DNA from: UBA4782 sp034430215
GTDB lineage: Bacteria > Chloroflexota > Anaerolineae > Anaerolineales > Anaerolineaceae
DNA length: 64,000 bases
Direction: 5' to 3'
Assembly (NCBI GenBank): GCA_034430215.1
Contig: DAOUFE010000031.1
Coordinates: 124,001-188,000 of the forward strand
The stretch's first letter is position 1, and every line of letters begins with the position of its first letter. A model generated the notes under the pieces. It made no database searches and was not told where the DNA came from. It saw only the letters and a program-made list of their open reading frames with translations. Below are positions 34,675 to 44,145 of this stretch, in pieces. The translations under genes were made by a program, and so were the position numbers.

Positions 34675-36120
34675 ATGAATTTACGTGATTTTCAGGTCAT
34701 TCTCCCGCTGGTAGTTCTTGTGATTTGGGCAGTTATTTTGGTGCTGGTTGATCTTTGGATCCCCAAAAAGAGCAAGGGGATCACTGCTGCTCTTGCTGTA
34801 GTTGGAATGGCAGTTGCTCTCCTGCTCTGCCTGCGACAGTTTTCCACTCCTGAAGCAGCCTTCAACGGGTTGGTGCAGGTGGATGGATTCGCCGTCTTTC
34901 TGGATGTGATCTTCCTAGGCAGCGGCATAATTTCTATCGGGTTGGCATTTGATTACCTGCGGCGAATGAACATCGAGCGGGGAGAGTACTACTCTCTGAT
35001 CATGATCTCAACCAGTGGCATGTTGTTAATGACATACGCCGAAGACCTGATCGTTGTCTTCCTTGCCCTCGAATTGCTTTCGATCCCTCTATATGTCATG
35101 GCGGGTTTTGCCCGGCTCCAAGTTGAATCCGAAGAATCCGCACTGAAATATTTTCTATTGGGAGCCTTTTCTTCAGGGTTTGTTCTCTATGGAATAGCTC
35201 TGGTTTTTGGCGCAACTGGCTCTACCAGCCTTACAAATATCGTAGCCAGTGTGGCAAACAAAACAGTACAGATGCCGCTTTTCCTGGCGGGGTCAGCTTT
35301 ACTATTGGTTGGGTTTGGTTTCAAGGCTGCTTTTGTGCCATTTCACATGTGGACGCCGGATGTTTATCATGGCGCACCTACCTCCGTGACTGCTTTTATG
35401 TCTGTGGGAGCCAAAGCGGCTGGTTTCGCTGCGCTGCTGCGGGTGTTCGTCACAGTCTTTCCATCTCTGGCTGTGGATTTGACACCAGTATTATGGACAC
35501 TGGCAGCCATCACGATGATCGCGGGGAATGTGATTGCATTGGCACAAATGAACATCAAACGCTTGCTGGCATACTCGAGTATTGCCCATGCCGGGTATAT
35601 GGCAATGGCATTTGTGTCGTATGGCAAAAGCGATGTGGTTGGGAATAGCATTTCCAGCATGCTGTTCTACCTGGTAGCATACAGTTTGACCACGTTAGGT
35701 GCATGGGCAGTTGTGATCGCACTGGAAAAACCCGGGCTGAAGGGGCTGGATCTGACAGATTATGCCGGGTTAGGGAAAAAACATCCTCTGCTGGGCGCTT
35801 CCATGACGATTTTCATGCTCTCTTATACCGGTATTCCGTTGACGCTCGGGTTTTGGGGAAAAGTGTACCTGTTTGGCACCGCCATACAAGGCGGATTCAT
35901 CTGGCTGGCAGTTATCGGGCTGTTGGCCTCGTTAGTATCGGCATATTACTACCTACGGGTCATCGTCATGATGTACATGAAACCGGGTAATCCCGAAATT
36001 AGCCATGATCTCTGGGTACAAATTATTGCAATCACCTGCGCTTTACTGGTGGTGGGGGTGAGTTTTCTACCGGGCACCTTGCTGGATTGGGCAGCCCAGG
36101 CTCTCATGATATTAAAATAG
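34675..36120 (+). CDS. nuoN: NADH-quinone oxidoreductase subunit N
   Basis: The 481-residue antiporter-like subunit has FLALELLSIPLYVMAGF, FVPFHMWTPDVYHGAPTSVTAFMSVG and KRLLAYSSIAHAGYM. It starts 9 nt after nuoM with AGGAGG and completes the operon. No clear terminator is seen before the convergent proS stop 61 bp later. Confidence 0.97.
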   Translation: MNLRDFQVILPLVVLVIWAVILVLVDLWIPKKSKGITAALAVVGMAVALLLCLRQFSTPEAAFNGLVQVDGFAVFLDVIFLGSGIISIGLAFDYLRRMNIERGEYYSLIMISTSGMLLMTYAEDLIVVFLALELLSIPLYVMAGFARLQVESEESALKYFLLGAFSSGFVLYGIALVFGATGSTSLTNIVASVANKTVQMPLFLAGSALLLVGFGFKAAFVPFHMWTPDVYHGAPTSVTAFMSVGAKAAGFAALLRVFVTVFPSLAVDLTPVLWTLAAITMIAGNVIALAQMNIKRLLAYSSIAHAGYMAMAFVSYGKSDVVGNSISSMLFYLVAYSLTTLGAWAVVIALEKPGLKGLDLTDYAGLGKKHPLLGASMTIFMLSYTGIPLTLGFWGKVYLFGTAIQGGFIWLAVIGLLASLVSAYYYLRVIVMMYMKPGNPEISHDLWVQIIAITCALLVVGVSFLPGTLLDWAAQALMILK

Positions 36121-36181
36121 CATGCATTTGTTGGGTGGTGTTGAGAAGCGTTTATTTCACCCGCTTCCAGGTAAACCCTTC

Positions 36182-37930
36182 TTATTGCACCATTGCCTTA
36201 ATCTTCTCCTGGATCTCCTCCATCATCCAGAGACCGCTTTCACCCGAAGTGCGCAGTTTGTACTCTACTCCACCTTGCTTGAGACCCCGTTCACCGATCG
36301 TCAGACGGATGGGAATACCGATCAGATCGGCATCGTTAAATTTAACACCTGCTGTGGCAATCCGGTCATCGTACAACACTTCGACACCTGCGTTCGTCAG
36401 GTTGGTATATAACTTTTGTGCTGCTGCTTCGGTTTCTCCGGTTTTACTTGCCAGCCCCACCACATGCACCTGGTAAGGTGCAACAGAAACAGGCAGGCAT
36501 AATCCCTTCTCATCGTGATGTTCTTCAGCGATACATGCCAGCAATCGCCCAAGTCCAATGCCATAAGAACCCATGATGACCGGCTTGCTGCTGCCATCTT
36601 CTGCTGTGAATGTACATCCCATTGCTTCGGAATAGCGAGTACCAAGCTTGAAAATATGACCCATTTCGATGCCGCGTGATTCTTGCATGGGCTTACTGCA
36701 AACAGGACAGGCAGAACCCTCACTGGCAGAAGCAATATCTGCCACAATATCCGCAGTGTAATCACGTCCATAATTCACGTTCAACAAGTGATAGCCTGCC
36801 TCATTCGCCCCTGCCACCAGGTTGAAACAGGAGGGGATCAACTCATCGACCACAACTTTAACAGGCATGTGAGATGGGTCATGCAGGTTCAACCCAACAG
36901 GTGAAGCAAACCCGGGTGCTGCCCCAATAGAAATGATCTCTTCTTCTGTGGCAGGTCGCAACTCCATCGCTTTGATCTCATTTGCCAGCTTGATTTCGTT
37001 CAATTCCATATCCCCACGCACCACTACAAAGATGAATTCCTGTTGAATGTCCATATCCAGATCAGCTATGGCGGGTGTGGCAACCAGGAAAACCGCTTTA
37101 GCGGTACGGTCAGGGGTAATGTGGAGAAAATTGGATAACTCCTCGATCGTTCTTGCTTCTGGTGTGGCAACTTTTTGCAAAGCTGCTGGCTCTTCAGGAG
37201 CAATCACGGGACGGTGAAAATCAGCTACCTCCCGGTTGGCTGAATACCCGCATGATGGGCAGTGGAGCAGGGTATCTTCACCTGCTGGATTGAGATACAT
37301 GAATTCATGCGCTTCTTTCCCGCCCATCATACCGCTGTCTGATTCAACGGTAACCACCGGCAGCCCGCAGCGCGCAAAGATGCGTTTATAAGCATCATAA
37401 TGAGCCTTGTATTGCACAGCCAATCCTTCCCAATCCGCATCAAGGCTATAGCTATCCAACATGGTAAACTCGCGTGCCCGGATCAATCCGGCGCGTGGTC
37501 GCGGATCATCACGCCATTTCGTCTGAATATGGTAGATCAGAGCGGGCAATTGTCGGTATGATCTCACCTCGTTGCGCACCAGGTCAGCCGTGGCTTCTTC
37601 ATGGGTCATCGCCAGCACCATATCACGATCAGATTTATCCTTGAAGCGTCCCATTTCAGTCCCAATCTGATACCATCGTCCGGTTTCTTTCCACAAATCG
37701 GCTGGCTGCACCACTGGCATGTTGATTTCCTGACCACCTATAGAATTGATCTCTTCGCGCATGATGTTTTGAATTTTTTGCAGGCTGCGGAGAGCCAGAG
37801 GCAGATACGTAAAGATTCCAGCAGCCAGGGGCCGGATGTACCCAGCCCGGATCAACAGTTGATGGCTGGCAAGGTCTGCATCAGAAGGAACTTCACGGCG
37901 GGTTTGGGAAAACATACGGGACATCAACAT
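36182..37930 (-). CDS. proS: Prolyl-tRNA synthetase (bacterial type)
   Basis: The 582-residue class II synthetase has the motif 2 region TKWRDDPRPRAGLIRAREFTMLDSYS and motif 3 SYGIGLGRLLACIAEEH. It also has an editing insertion between them (about residues 225-400) and the C-terminal anticodon-binding domain, which includes GVEVLYDDR. It charges tRNA-Pro. GAGG lies 5 nt before ATG. Convergent with nuoN. Confidence 0.96.
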   Translation of the reverse strand: MLMSRMFSQTRREVPSDADLASHQLLIRAGYIRPLAAGIFTYLPLALRSLQKIQNIMREEINSIGGQEINMPVVQPADLWKETGRWYQIGTEMGRFKDKSDRDMVLAMTHEEATADLVRNEVRSYRQLPALIYHIQTKWRDDPRPRAGLIRAREFTMLDSYSLDADWEGLAVQYKAHYDAYKRIFARCGLPVVTVESDSGMMGGKEAHEFMYLNPAGEDTLLHCPSCGYSANREVADFHRPVIAPEEPAALQKVATPEARTIEELSNFLHITPDRTAKAVFLVATPAIADLDMDIQQEFIFVVVRGDMELNEIKLANEIKAMELRPATEEEIISIGAAPGFASPVGLNLHDPSHMPVKVVVDELIPSCFNLVAGANEAGYHLLNVNYGRDYTADIVADIASASEGSACPVCSKPMQESRGIEMGHIFKLGTRYSEAMGCTFTAEDGSSKPVIMGSYGIGLGRLLACIAEEHHDEKGLCLPVSVAPYQVHVVGLASKTGETEAAAQKLYTNLTNAGVEVLYDDRIATAGVKFNDADLIGIPIRLTIGERGLKQGGVEYKLRTSGESGLWMMEEIQEKIKAMVQ

Positions 37931-37988
37931 GAGTACCTCTTCATGGTTTCATATAGTGATAAACCATTGTATCTGATTATTGGGATAC

Positions 37989-38726
37989 TTACGCCAGCAG
38001 CCAGATCCACTCACTGGAGGCACGATAAAGTGCAATCCCCAATACATGACCACTGCGCTTCATTAACCAGCTTAAAAGAACTGCCTGTACTGCCACGATC
38101 GCCAACCGAATCCAGATTGTCTCGGGATGCAGGATCAGGCGCGGTATCTGCCAGATGATAAATACCAGCGCGGTAACCAGCCAGCCAAATTTCTCTCCAA
38201 AGAAGGAGGTCACTCGTAATTGCAGATAACCTCGGAAAACCGTCTCCTCTGCAAATGCGATGATCAGCCAGACGATCAAGCTTGTGATCTCTGCGCGTGA
38301 GATGCCATCAATCAATTGGAAAATGGCACCGCGCAGGAATATGGTAAGGAAAACAAGCGCCAACCCCAGACGGGAAGATGGAGCAAGCAGAACCTTACCC
38401 CAACCAGCGCTGCGTACAGGTTGCTTGCGAATGAACAATGCCAGAAGAATTACCGCCAATGCCACCACAGCTGCTATTAGCTGCTGCCACAACTCATTGG
38501 GGATGTCATACAAAGGCTGCGGGGTGAGAATGACATCGGTGTAGAAAAGGATAGCCGCGAACATAATCAGACTGAAAAGGGTCAGTGAGACAACTGTTTC
38601 ACGGCGTGGATACTTGAACCCGAGCGGTTTTCGCAGTCGGAAGCTTTTACTTAAACCTGCCAGAAGCATGACTGCAATAACACCCATCACCTCACTGGCG
38701 AATAGGATCAAGGTTCGGCTATCCAT
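37989..38726 (-). CDS. CPBP/CAAX-protease-like membrane protein with altered motif 2
   Basis: The 245-residue protein has about eight membrane helices and motif 1 of the Abi/CPBP glutamic protease family, FAEETVFRGYLQ (EExxxR). The expected FxxxH of motif 2 reads FIIWQ (ALVFIIWQIPRL), so that catalytic histidine appears replaced by Gln. Motif 3 is weak (SGHVLGIALYRA). It may be an inactive or specialised relative. Its ATG overlaps the bactofilin stop (ATGA), so the two genes form an operon. Confidence 0.78.
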   Translation of the reverse strand: MDSRTLILFASEVMGVIAVMLLAGLSKSFRLRKPLGFKYPRRETVVSLTLFSLIMFAAILFYTDVILTPQPLYDIPNELWQQLIAAVVALAVILLALFIRKQPVRSAGWGKVLLAPSSRLGLALVFLTIFLRGAIFQLIDGISRAEITSLIVWLIIAFAEETVFRGYLQLRVTSFFGEKFGWLVTALVFIIWQIPRLILHPETIWIRLAIVAVQAVLLSWLMKRSGHVLGIALYRASSEWIWLLA

Positions 38727-39181
38727 CAGAGTACACCTTCAATACCACTGGCATCTGGTGGAGGTTGTTGCTCAAGGGGTAATTCTTCCACGGTTTCTTC
38801 CAGTTTAAGGTCGATCTTTTCTTCCATACGCACTGCACCGCGCAAGAAAGCACCTTCTTCAGTGGCGAAAGACATCGCAGAGACATCGCCCCACACTCTT
38901 CCTGTGCCGCGGATCTCTAATTTTTCGGTAGTGATATTTCCGCGCACCAATCCAGCCACAACCACCGAGGTAGCTTTAATTTCCGGGCAGGTAACCCTGC
39001 CGGTCTCGCCTACCACCAGCAAACCACGAATGGCGATCTCCCCTTCGAACGTACCTTCAATACGAATTCCACCGCTGCCGCGCAAATTACCCTTCCAGAT
39101 GACACCAGGTCCCAGGATGGAAGTGATCCTTTCACCTGGAACTACGGTTGGCACAGTAGCAGGAGTTGGTTTACGAAACAT
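38726..39181 (-). CDS. Bactofilin
   Basis: The 151-residue protein has the bactofilin right-handed beta-helix core: ITSILGPGVIWKGNLRGSGGIRIEGTFEGEIAIRGLLVVGETG...GLVRGNITTEKLEIRGTGRVWGDV. An N-terminal Pro-rich tail and an acidic Pro-rich C-terminus flank it. Bactofilins polymerise into filaments that organise cell shape or envelope machinery. It is translationally coupled to the CPBP gene. Confidence 0.92.
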   Translation of the reverse strand: MFRKPTPATVPTVVPGERITSILGPGVIWKGNLRGSGGIRIEGTFEGEIAIRGLLVVGETGRVTCPEIKATSVVVAGLVRGNITTEKLEIRGTGRVWGDVSAMSFATEEGAFLRGAVRMEEKIDLKLEETVEELPLEQQPPPDASGIEGVL

Positions 39182-39307
39182 ATTTACCCTTAGTGATCAA
39201 AAATCATTCAGACAGGATGTATTTTACCAGTAACCGGAGAGGTTAATCGGATCAGCCTGAATTTGAGATGAAAATCCAGGCATTTGTGAGGATTTTTCTT
39301 TTAATTA

Positions 39308-39336
39308 TTGACATCATGGAAAGAAAATTCTAATAT
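39308..39336 (+). promoter_or_regulatory. Sigma-70 promoter of the beta-helix gene
   Basis: TTGACA (39308-39313), exactly 17 nt, TAATAT (39331-39336), in a very AT-rich stretch that contains further TATAAT-like boxes. Confidence 0.65.
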
Positions 39337-39371
39337 TAATATAATATATATTGCTTGCATTTCATGCCTCG

Positions 39372-39415
39372 CTCAGGTAGCCCCTGCGCCGCAGGGGGAA
39401 GCTGTGTTTACCCCC
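39372..39415 (+). promoter_or_regulatory. Structured GC-rich leader of the beta-helix gene
   Basis: The leader has a perfect 7-bp hairpin CCCCTGC/GCAGGGG (39381-39387 with 39391-39397) flanked by AGC/GCT and possibly by GGTA/TACC. It stands out as GC-rich inside AT-rich DNA and is followed by AAGGAGGG before the start. I cannot match it to a known riboswitch class. Confidence 0.4.
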
Positions 39416-39444
39416 GTAAAACAATTGAATAAGGAGGGTTTTTT

Positions 39445-42400
39445 ATGCGCAAATCTATTCTAACGCGCAGGTTTTTTCCAATTGCAATAATTCTTTCACT
39501 TATTGCTGTTTGTGCTGTGCCGCATGTAGTATTTGCAGAAGGGGAAACACCAGAAGAGGTTCCTCCCTCAGATACGGCAGCGCCAGCATCTACTACCGAT
39601 ACCACTGGTATAGTCCAAACCTTGAGCGATAATAACGCCAGTGTGACGGAGGGTGATCAAGGGACCATCCCGCTTGCTTCACAAACTACGGTGGATGCAT
39701 TAAATACACCTGATCCGTGGTTTTTTGGCTCCTGTGCTGGCGGAAAATGCACCGGGTATACATTAATTAATGATGCCCTGGCAGACTGGTTCGGCAAGAA
39801 AGGTTCAGGGATGATCTATCTAGAAGGGGGATTTGACCAGACAGAAAATGTTGAGATTTATGGCACTGATCCTGGTTTTGCGACCTTCAAGGGGATTGCA
39901 CGCGATATGACGCTCGCAGGGAGTATTCCGGTTATCCGTGGGTGGGTTTATATGGAGAGTTTACCTGCTGGCTTAACACTACAAGGTTTTTCTGTTATCA
40001 CCAATGAAGCAGGTCCTGCTGTCAGCTTGTACGACAACATTGGCGCGTTGAAATTAACAGATATCAGTGTTACCAATGCAGCTGGTGGGGGTATCGATAT
40101 CGAAAATATCGGCCCAATTGAACTGCTGCGGGTTGATGCCAGTAATAACTATAGCTGGGGTGCATATCTCTATAATTGTGGATATGCAGCTTCTGGCTGT
40201 CCGGCAACCGGTGCCGTGAAAGTAACCAACAGCTCTTTCAATTATAACGGTCATAGTGGTGATGACTTTGAAGGCTTATGGATAGAATCAGCCAGTCCAA
40301 TCATCATCAACGGCATCAGCGCAATTGGCACCTTAGGTGACGGGCTTGATATCGAATCCTACAGCAGCGCAACTGTGAAAAATGCGGTCTTGAACAGCAA
40401 TATTTCTGGTACCGTAGACGTAGATGATTGGGGTTCTGGGTTGTGGTTCAGTGAATACACTACCGGAAATATCGTCCTGGAAAATATCGTGGCAGCAGGG
40501 AATGGTTATAACGGATTTACTTTGACAACCACGGGAAATATCACCATTACTAAAGTAGAAGCATCTGACAATGGCAACATGGGTCTATACATTGGACCGC
40601 AGTACGGAGTCGGCACGACTGGTGGTAAGACCATCACCATGACCAACGGGATTTTCCGAAGAAATACGAATGAAAATGTCACCATAACCGTTAATGGTGC
40701 AGTCACCCTGACGAATACTGACGCCAGCAACAGTACGAACAGTTACGGCATATTCATTGATAATACCCAAAGCCCAACTCCCCTGCCAGTAACCCTCAAT
40801 GTTGCCAAAGCCTGGGAGAATGGTGATCGGGGTATTCAGATAAATTCCAAAGGAAATATCACGCTCAATGCGGTTTCGGTATGGGATAACGCCAATGAAG
40901 GGGTTGTTCTGGATAACATCACATCCGGGGCGACAGGAAACATTTTAATATTAGGTACATTGGGCACAAATTCCATTGGCGATAATGGGATGGATGGTCT
41001 GCAAATATCCACGCTTAAGAACATTACACTGAACACTCTGGCTGTCAGTGGCAGTGGAGGCAATGGGATCACAGTTGCCGTGACCGGGCTCAGTACTTCG
41101 TTGATCCTGAACAACGTCTCTTCTTATACTAATAATGATGGCTGGGGGATCATAGCAGATGTTGGGGGTACGATCATCTGGAATAAAGGCGGCGCCTGGC
41201 AAAACGGGCAGAACGCCGGATTGACGGGTGGTGGCGCACAATTGGGGAACACCTTCTCAGGATTACCGAAAGCCATTACGTTAAAAGATGTCTATTTCGA
41301 TGAAAACCTGGGAAATCACGGATTGCTCCTCACATCGCTTGGACCCGTTACGTTAACCAATATCAGCGCAAGCAGTAATGCTTTTGCTGGACTGTGGTTC
41401 GACAACATGGCTGGATTCGGTGGAAACGTGATCATCCAGCGTACACTGGCAGAAGGCTACAACAAATTCAACCTCAACGGCACTATCGGATTGTACATCA
41501 TCACAAAAGGCAGCATCACTCTCAATCGGGTTCAGGCAGATGAAAATGGTTTTGGCAATGCACATCTCGATACCTGCCAAAATACCGGTACCTGCCAGGG
41601 AAGAGGTTCGATCACCATCAATGGTACCAGCATTTACCCAAGTGAGTTCTCCAACAGCGGGCAGAACCAGGGATTGTGGATCAGCTCGTATGGGGCAGTA
41701 AAAATGACCAATATCTTTGCCAACAATAACGATGGCGCAGGGATAGAAATCATTTATTCCGGTGGTCCTGTTTCGGTAATGGGTACCACTAATATGTTCT
41801 CATACAACGGAGCGAATGCTTCCGGCGGAGGAAATGGGTTGATCATAAGGACCCCTGCCAGTGTGTCTCTAACCAATGTCATTGCCTACCAGAATGATGG
41901 AGAAGGTTTTGATATTGAGACTCAAAGCAGCGCAGGAAATGTGACCATCAATGCCACACTAGCTAACTTCTTGAACCCAATCTACGCAAATAATGGCACG
42001 GGGATAATCATTCATGCGGGTGGCAGCGTCGTAATAGGCAAAGTAGATGTCAGCATGAACAACAAGGGAGGTCTCTATATCTACAATGAAACTGCTTTAC
42101 TTCCCAAGCTGGTAACCATTACTTCGAGCCGATTCATCCAGAATAAGGGCACCTATGATGGTGTTTATGTAGATTCCATTGGACCGATCACCATCACCTC
42201 GGTTGTATCAGGTGAAAACGGCAGATATGGCGGCAGCTTTGATAACGCCTTTGCAACAACCACCCCTGCACTGGTGACCATCACCAAATCTACATTTGAA
42301 GGAAATGCCAGCCTGGGTATCAAAGTGAAATCAAAGGCAGTTATTGCTGTAAGCGGCATAACAGTCTGGGGAAACCAGGCGGGAGGTGCTCTTTTCATCA

Positions 42401-42873
42401 ACAGCAAATCACCAACAAGCGCAGCAGTCAATGTGCTGGGAACCAATGTCTTTGTGGATAACGCCTCTGAAGGGTTGCGCATCGAGAGCAATGGATTGGT
42501 CACCGTGGCTGGAACAACAGCTTCATACAATGGACTGCAAGGAATTCTCATTCTTACCAACGGGGCGGTTACCATCACCGGTAGCCAAACGAATCTCAAT
42601 GCCAGAGAAGGTGTTTTGATTACTACGGCTGGTAATGTGATCCTGAGCTCTCTTGTTGCGTTAACCAATGGATACTCCGCTAATCTGGCTGGCGTAAACA
42701 TTGTGTCCACTGCAGGGAAAGTAACCATCCTCAACAGCAGCATGATCGGTAACACCGCTCAGGGTATTCTGGTGGATATAACCAATCCATACACGCAATT
42801 CATCATAACCAATACCAATTATTTTGGAAACGATATCGATCAATCAGGTGATGAGAATATATATGTGTATTAA
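39445..42873 (+). CDS. Large secreted right-handed beta-helix repeat protein
   Basis: The 1142-residue protein has a Sec signal peptide (basic MRKSILTRRFF, hydrophobic core, likely cut after VVFA) and a Thr/Ser/Pro-rich spacer. The rest consists of parallel-beta-helix repeats of the form (I/V)TLTNI-x-AS-x-N-x-(A/G)-G(I/L)-x(I/V). Repeats are rich in Asn, Gly and Thr, as in pectate-lyase-fold adhesins and polysaccharide-binding proteins. No catalytic motif, sortase signal or membrane anchor is seen at the C-terminus (DIDQSGDENIYVY). AAGGAGGG precedes the ATG. Likely a cell-surface or secreted adhesin or glycan-interacting protein. Confidence 0.85.
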   Translation: MRKSILTRRFFPIAIILSLIAVCAVPHVVFAEGETPEEVPPSDTAAPASTTDTTGIVQTLSDNNASVTEGDQGTIPLASQTTVDALNTPDPWFFGSCAGGKCTGYTLINDALADWFGKKGSGMIYLEGGFDQTENVEIYGTDPGFATFKGIARDMTLAGSIPVIRGWVYMESLPAGLTLQGFSVITNEAGPAVSLYDNIGALKLTDISVTNAAGGGIDIENIGPIELLRVDASNNYSWGAYLYNCGYAASGCPATGAVKVTNSSFNYNGHSGDDFEGLWIESASPIIINGISAIGTLGDGLDIESYSSATVKNAVLNSNISGTVDVDDWGSGLWFSEYTTGNIVLENIVAAGNGYNGFTLTTTGNITITKVEASDNGNMGLYIGPQYGVGTTGGKTITMTNGIFRRNTNENVTITVNGAVTLTNTDASNSTNSYGIFIDNTQSPTPLPVTLNVAKAWENGDRGIQINSKGNITLNAVSVWDNANEGVVLDNITSGATGNILILGTLGTNSIGDNGMDGLQISTLKNITLNTLAVSGSGGNGITVAVTGLSTSLILNNVSSYTNNDGWGIIADVGGTIIWNKGGAWQNGQNAGLTGGGAQLGNTFSGLPKAITLKDVYFDENLGNHGLLLTSLGPVTLTNISASSNAFAGLWFDNMAGFGGNVIIQRTLAEGYNKFNLNGTIGLYIITKGSITLNRVQADENGFGNAHLDTCQNTGTCQGRGSITINGTSIYPSEFSNSGQNQGLWISSYGAVKMTNIFANNNDGAGIEIIYSGGPVSVMGTTNMFSYNGANASGGGNGLIIRTPASVSLTNVIAYQNDGEGFDIETQSSAGNVTINATLANFLNPIYANNGTGIIIHAGGSVVIGKVDVSMNNKGGLYIYNETALLPKLVTITSSRFIQNKGTYDGVYVDSIGPITITSVVSGENGRYGGSFDNAFATTTPALVTITKSTFEGNASLGIKVKSKAVIAVSGITVWGNQAGGALFINSKSPTSAAVNVLGTNVFVDNASEGLRIESNGLVTVAGTTASYNGLQGILILTNGAVTITGSQTNLNAREGVLITTAGNVILSSLVALTNGYSANLAGVNIVSTAGKVTILNSSMIGNTAQGILVDITNPYTQFIITNTNYFGNDIDQSGDENIYVY

Positions 42874-42906
42874 TCACAGACGAGTTTAGTTGATCGTGCT
42901 GGTTTG

Positions 42907-42947
42907 CCAGGGGCACTTTAGTTTACCGGTGCCCCTGGTGTTTTTTT
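42907..42947 (+). terminator. Strong intrinsic terminator after the beta-helix gene
   Basis: A perfect 10-bp stem CCAGGGGCAC/GTGCCCCTGG (42907-42916 with 42929-42938) followed by TGTTTTTTTC. The stretch 42948-43139 has no gene. Confidence 0.92.
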
Positions 42948-43139
42948 CGCTCTGTTCCATCAGATTGTGCGTGCATACCCAATATCTTTGATAAAGAATA
43001 ATCACCCACTTCTTTAATCCCAACCCTTTAAGGGCGGAAAATTATTTAATAGGAATGGGCATTATCATTTCACTGACACATTGCTTTGATACAGGATCAT
43101 TTTTTTACTCCCGGGCTTGCCGATCAAGCTAGCCTGGGC

Positions 43140-43145
43140 TACAAT
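43140..43145 (+). promoter_or_regulatory. -10 box for leaderless holB
   Basis: TACAAT followed by exactly 7 nt and ATG at 43153. Confidence 0.5.
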
Positions 43146-43152
43146 CCAATTC

Positions 43153-44145
43153 ATGATTTCATCAGTTCTTGGTCATGAATGGGCTATAGAATTACTGCAG
43201 CATCAGCTTGCCGGTGATCAGGTCAGGCATGCTTATCTATTCACAGGTCCCGAAGGTGTGGGAAGACGTACGCTCGCATTGAGGTTTGCGCAAGCGATCA
43301 ACTGTACAAAATCCCCCGAACCAGGGAAAGCCTGCGGGAAGTGTCCCATGTGCCTGCATATAGAAAAAATGCAGCAGGTCGATCTTTCAATTGTGCAGGC
43401 TGAGGTAAAAGGGGCAATGATCAAGGTCGACCAGATCCGGGAATTGCAGCACAAGCTCTCCCTGTCGCCCTATGAAGCCCGCTATCGCATAGCGTTACTG
43501 TTGAATTTTGAAGCTGCCAATGCTAATGCACAAAATGCTCTGCTGAAAACGCTGGAAGAAGCGCCCGATAAAGTGATCCTGCTGATCACTGCCAGTTCTG
43601 AAGAAGAACTGCTGCCAACTATTGTGTCACGCTGTGAGCAGATCCGTCTGCGTCCGCTGCCTGTTCCACAACTGGTTACGGTTCTTAAAGAACAATATCA
43701 AATTCCCGAATCGCAAGCCAGTCAGGTGGCGCACCTCGCCGGAGGCAGAATGGGAGCTGCTTTGAAGATGCTGGAAGATCAAAGCGAAAAAGATCAGCAT
43801 CAGGAACAGGTGGAAATGCTTTTTGAATTATTGGATTGCAACCTGCGTCAGCGTTTTGGAAAAGCAGATATTATGACCCGAGCTTCAGACCAGGCGCAGG
43901 CGCGCGCTCGTCTACGGGGATATATCGAAACCTGGATCAGCGTCTGGAGAGATGCACTTCACCTTGCAAGTGGTTCAAATACACCTCTCACAAACCTGGC
44001 TCAACAACAAGAGATCCAAAACCTGGCAGCCAGCAAGTCGTCCGCTGAAATTCTTGCCCACTTGCGCATACTCGAAGAAAGCCTGACCATGCTGGACCAG
44101 AACGTCAATCCCCGGCTGCTGCTGGAAAATATTCTTTTAGACTAA
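43153..44145 (+). CDS. holB: DNA polymerase III subunit delta'
   Basis: The 330-residue clamp-loader subunit has SSVLGHEWAIELLQHQL, Walker A-like GPEGVGRRT, four zinc-binding cysteines (CTKSPEPGKACGKCPMC), LLKTLEEAPDKVILLI and the SRC motif (TIVSRCEQIRLRPL). It loads the sliding clamp. The frame opens 36 nt earlier, but the MISSVLGHEW start aligns with the family and follows the TACAAT-N7-ATG pattern. It overlaps the convergent PLP-enzyme gene by 9 bp. Confidence 0.92.
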   Translation: MISSVLGHEWAIELLQHQLAGDQVRHAYLFTGPEGVGRRTLALRFAQAINCTKSPEPGKACGKCPMCLHIEKMQQVDLSIVQAEVKGAMIKVDQIRELQHKLSLSPYEARYRIALLLNFEAANANAQNALLKTLEEAPDKVILLITASSEEELLPTIVSRCEQIRLRPLPVPQLVTVLKEQYQIPESQASQVAHLAGGRMGAALKMLEDQSEKDQHQEQVEMLFELLDCNLRQRFGKADIMTRASDQAQARARLRGYIETWISVWRDALHLASGSNTPLTNLAQQQEIQNLAASKSSAEILAHLRILEESLTMLDQNVNPRLLLENILLD

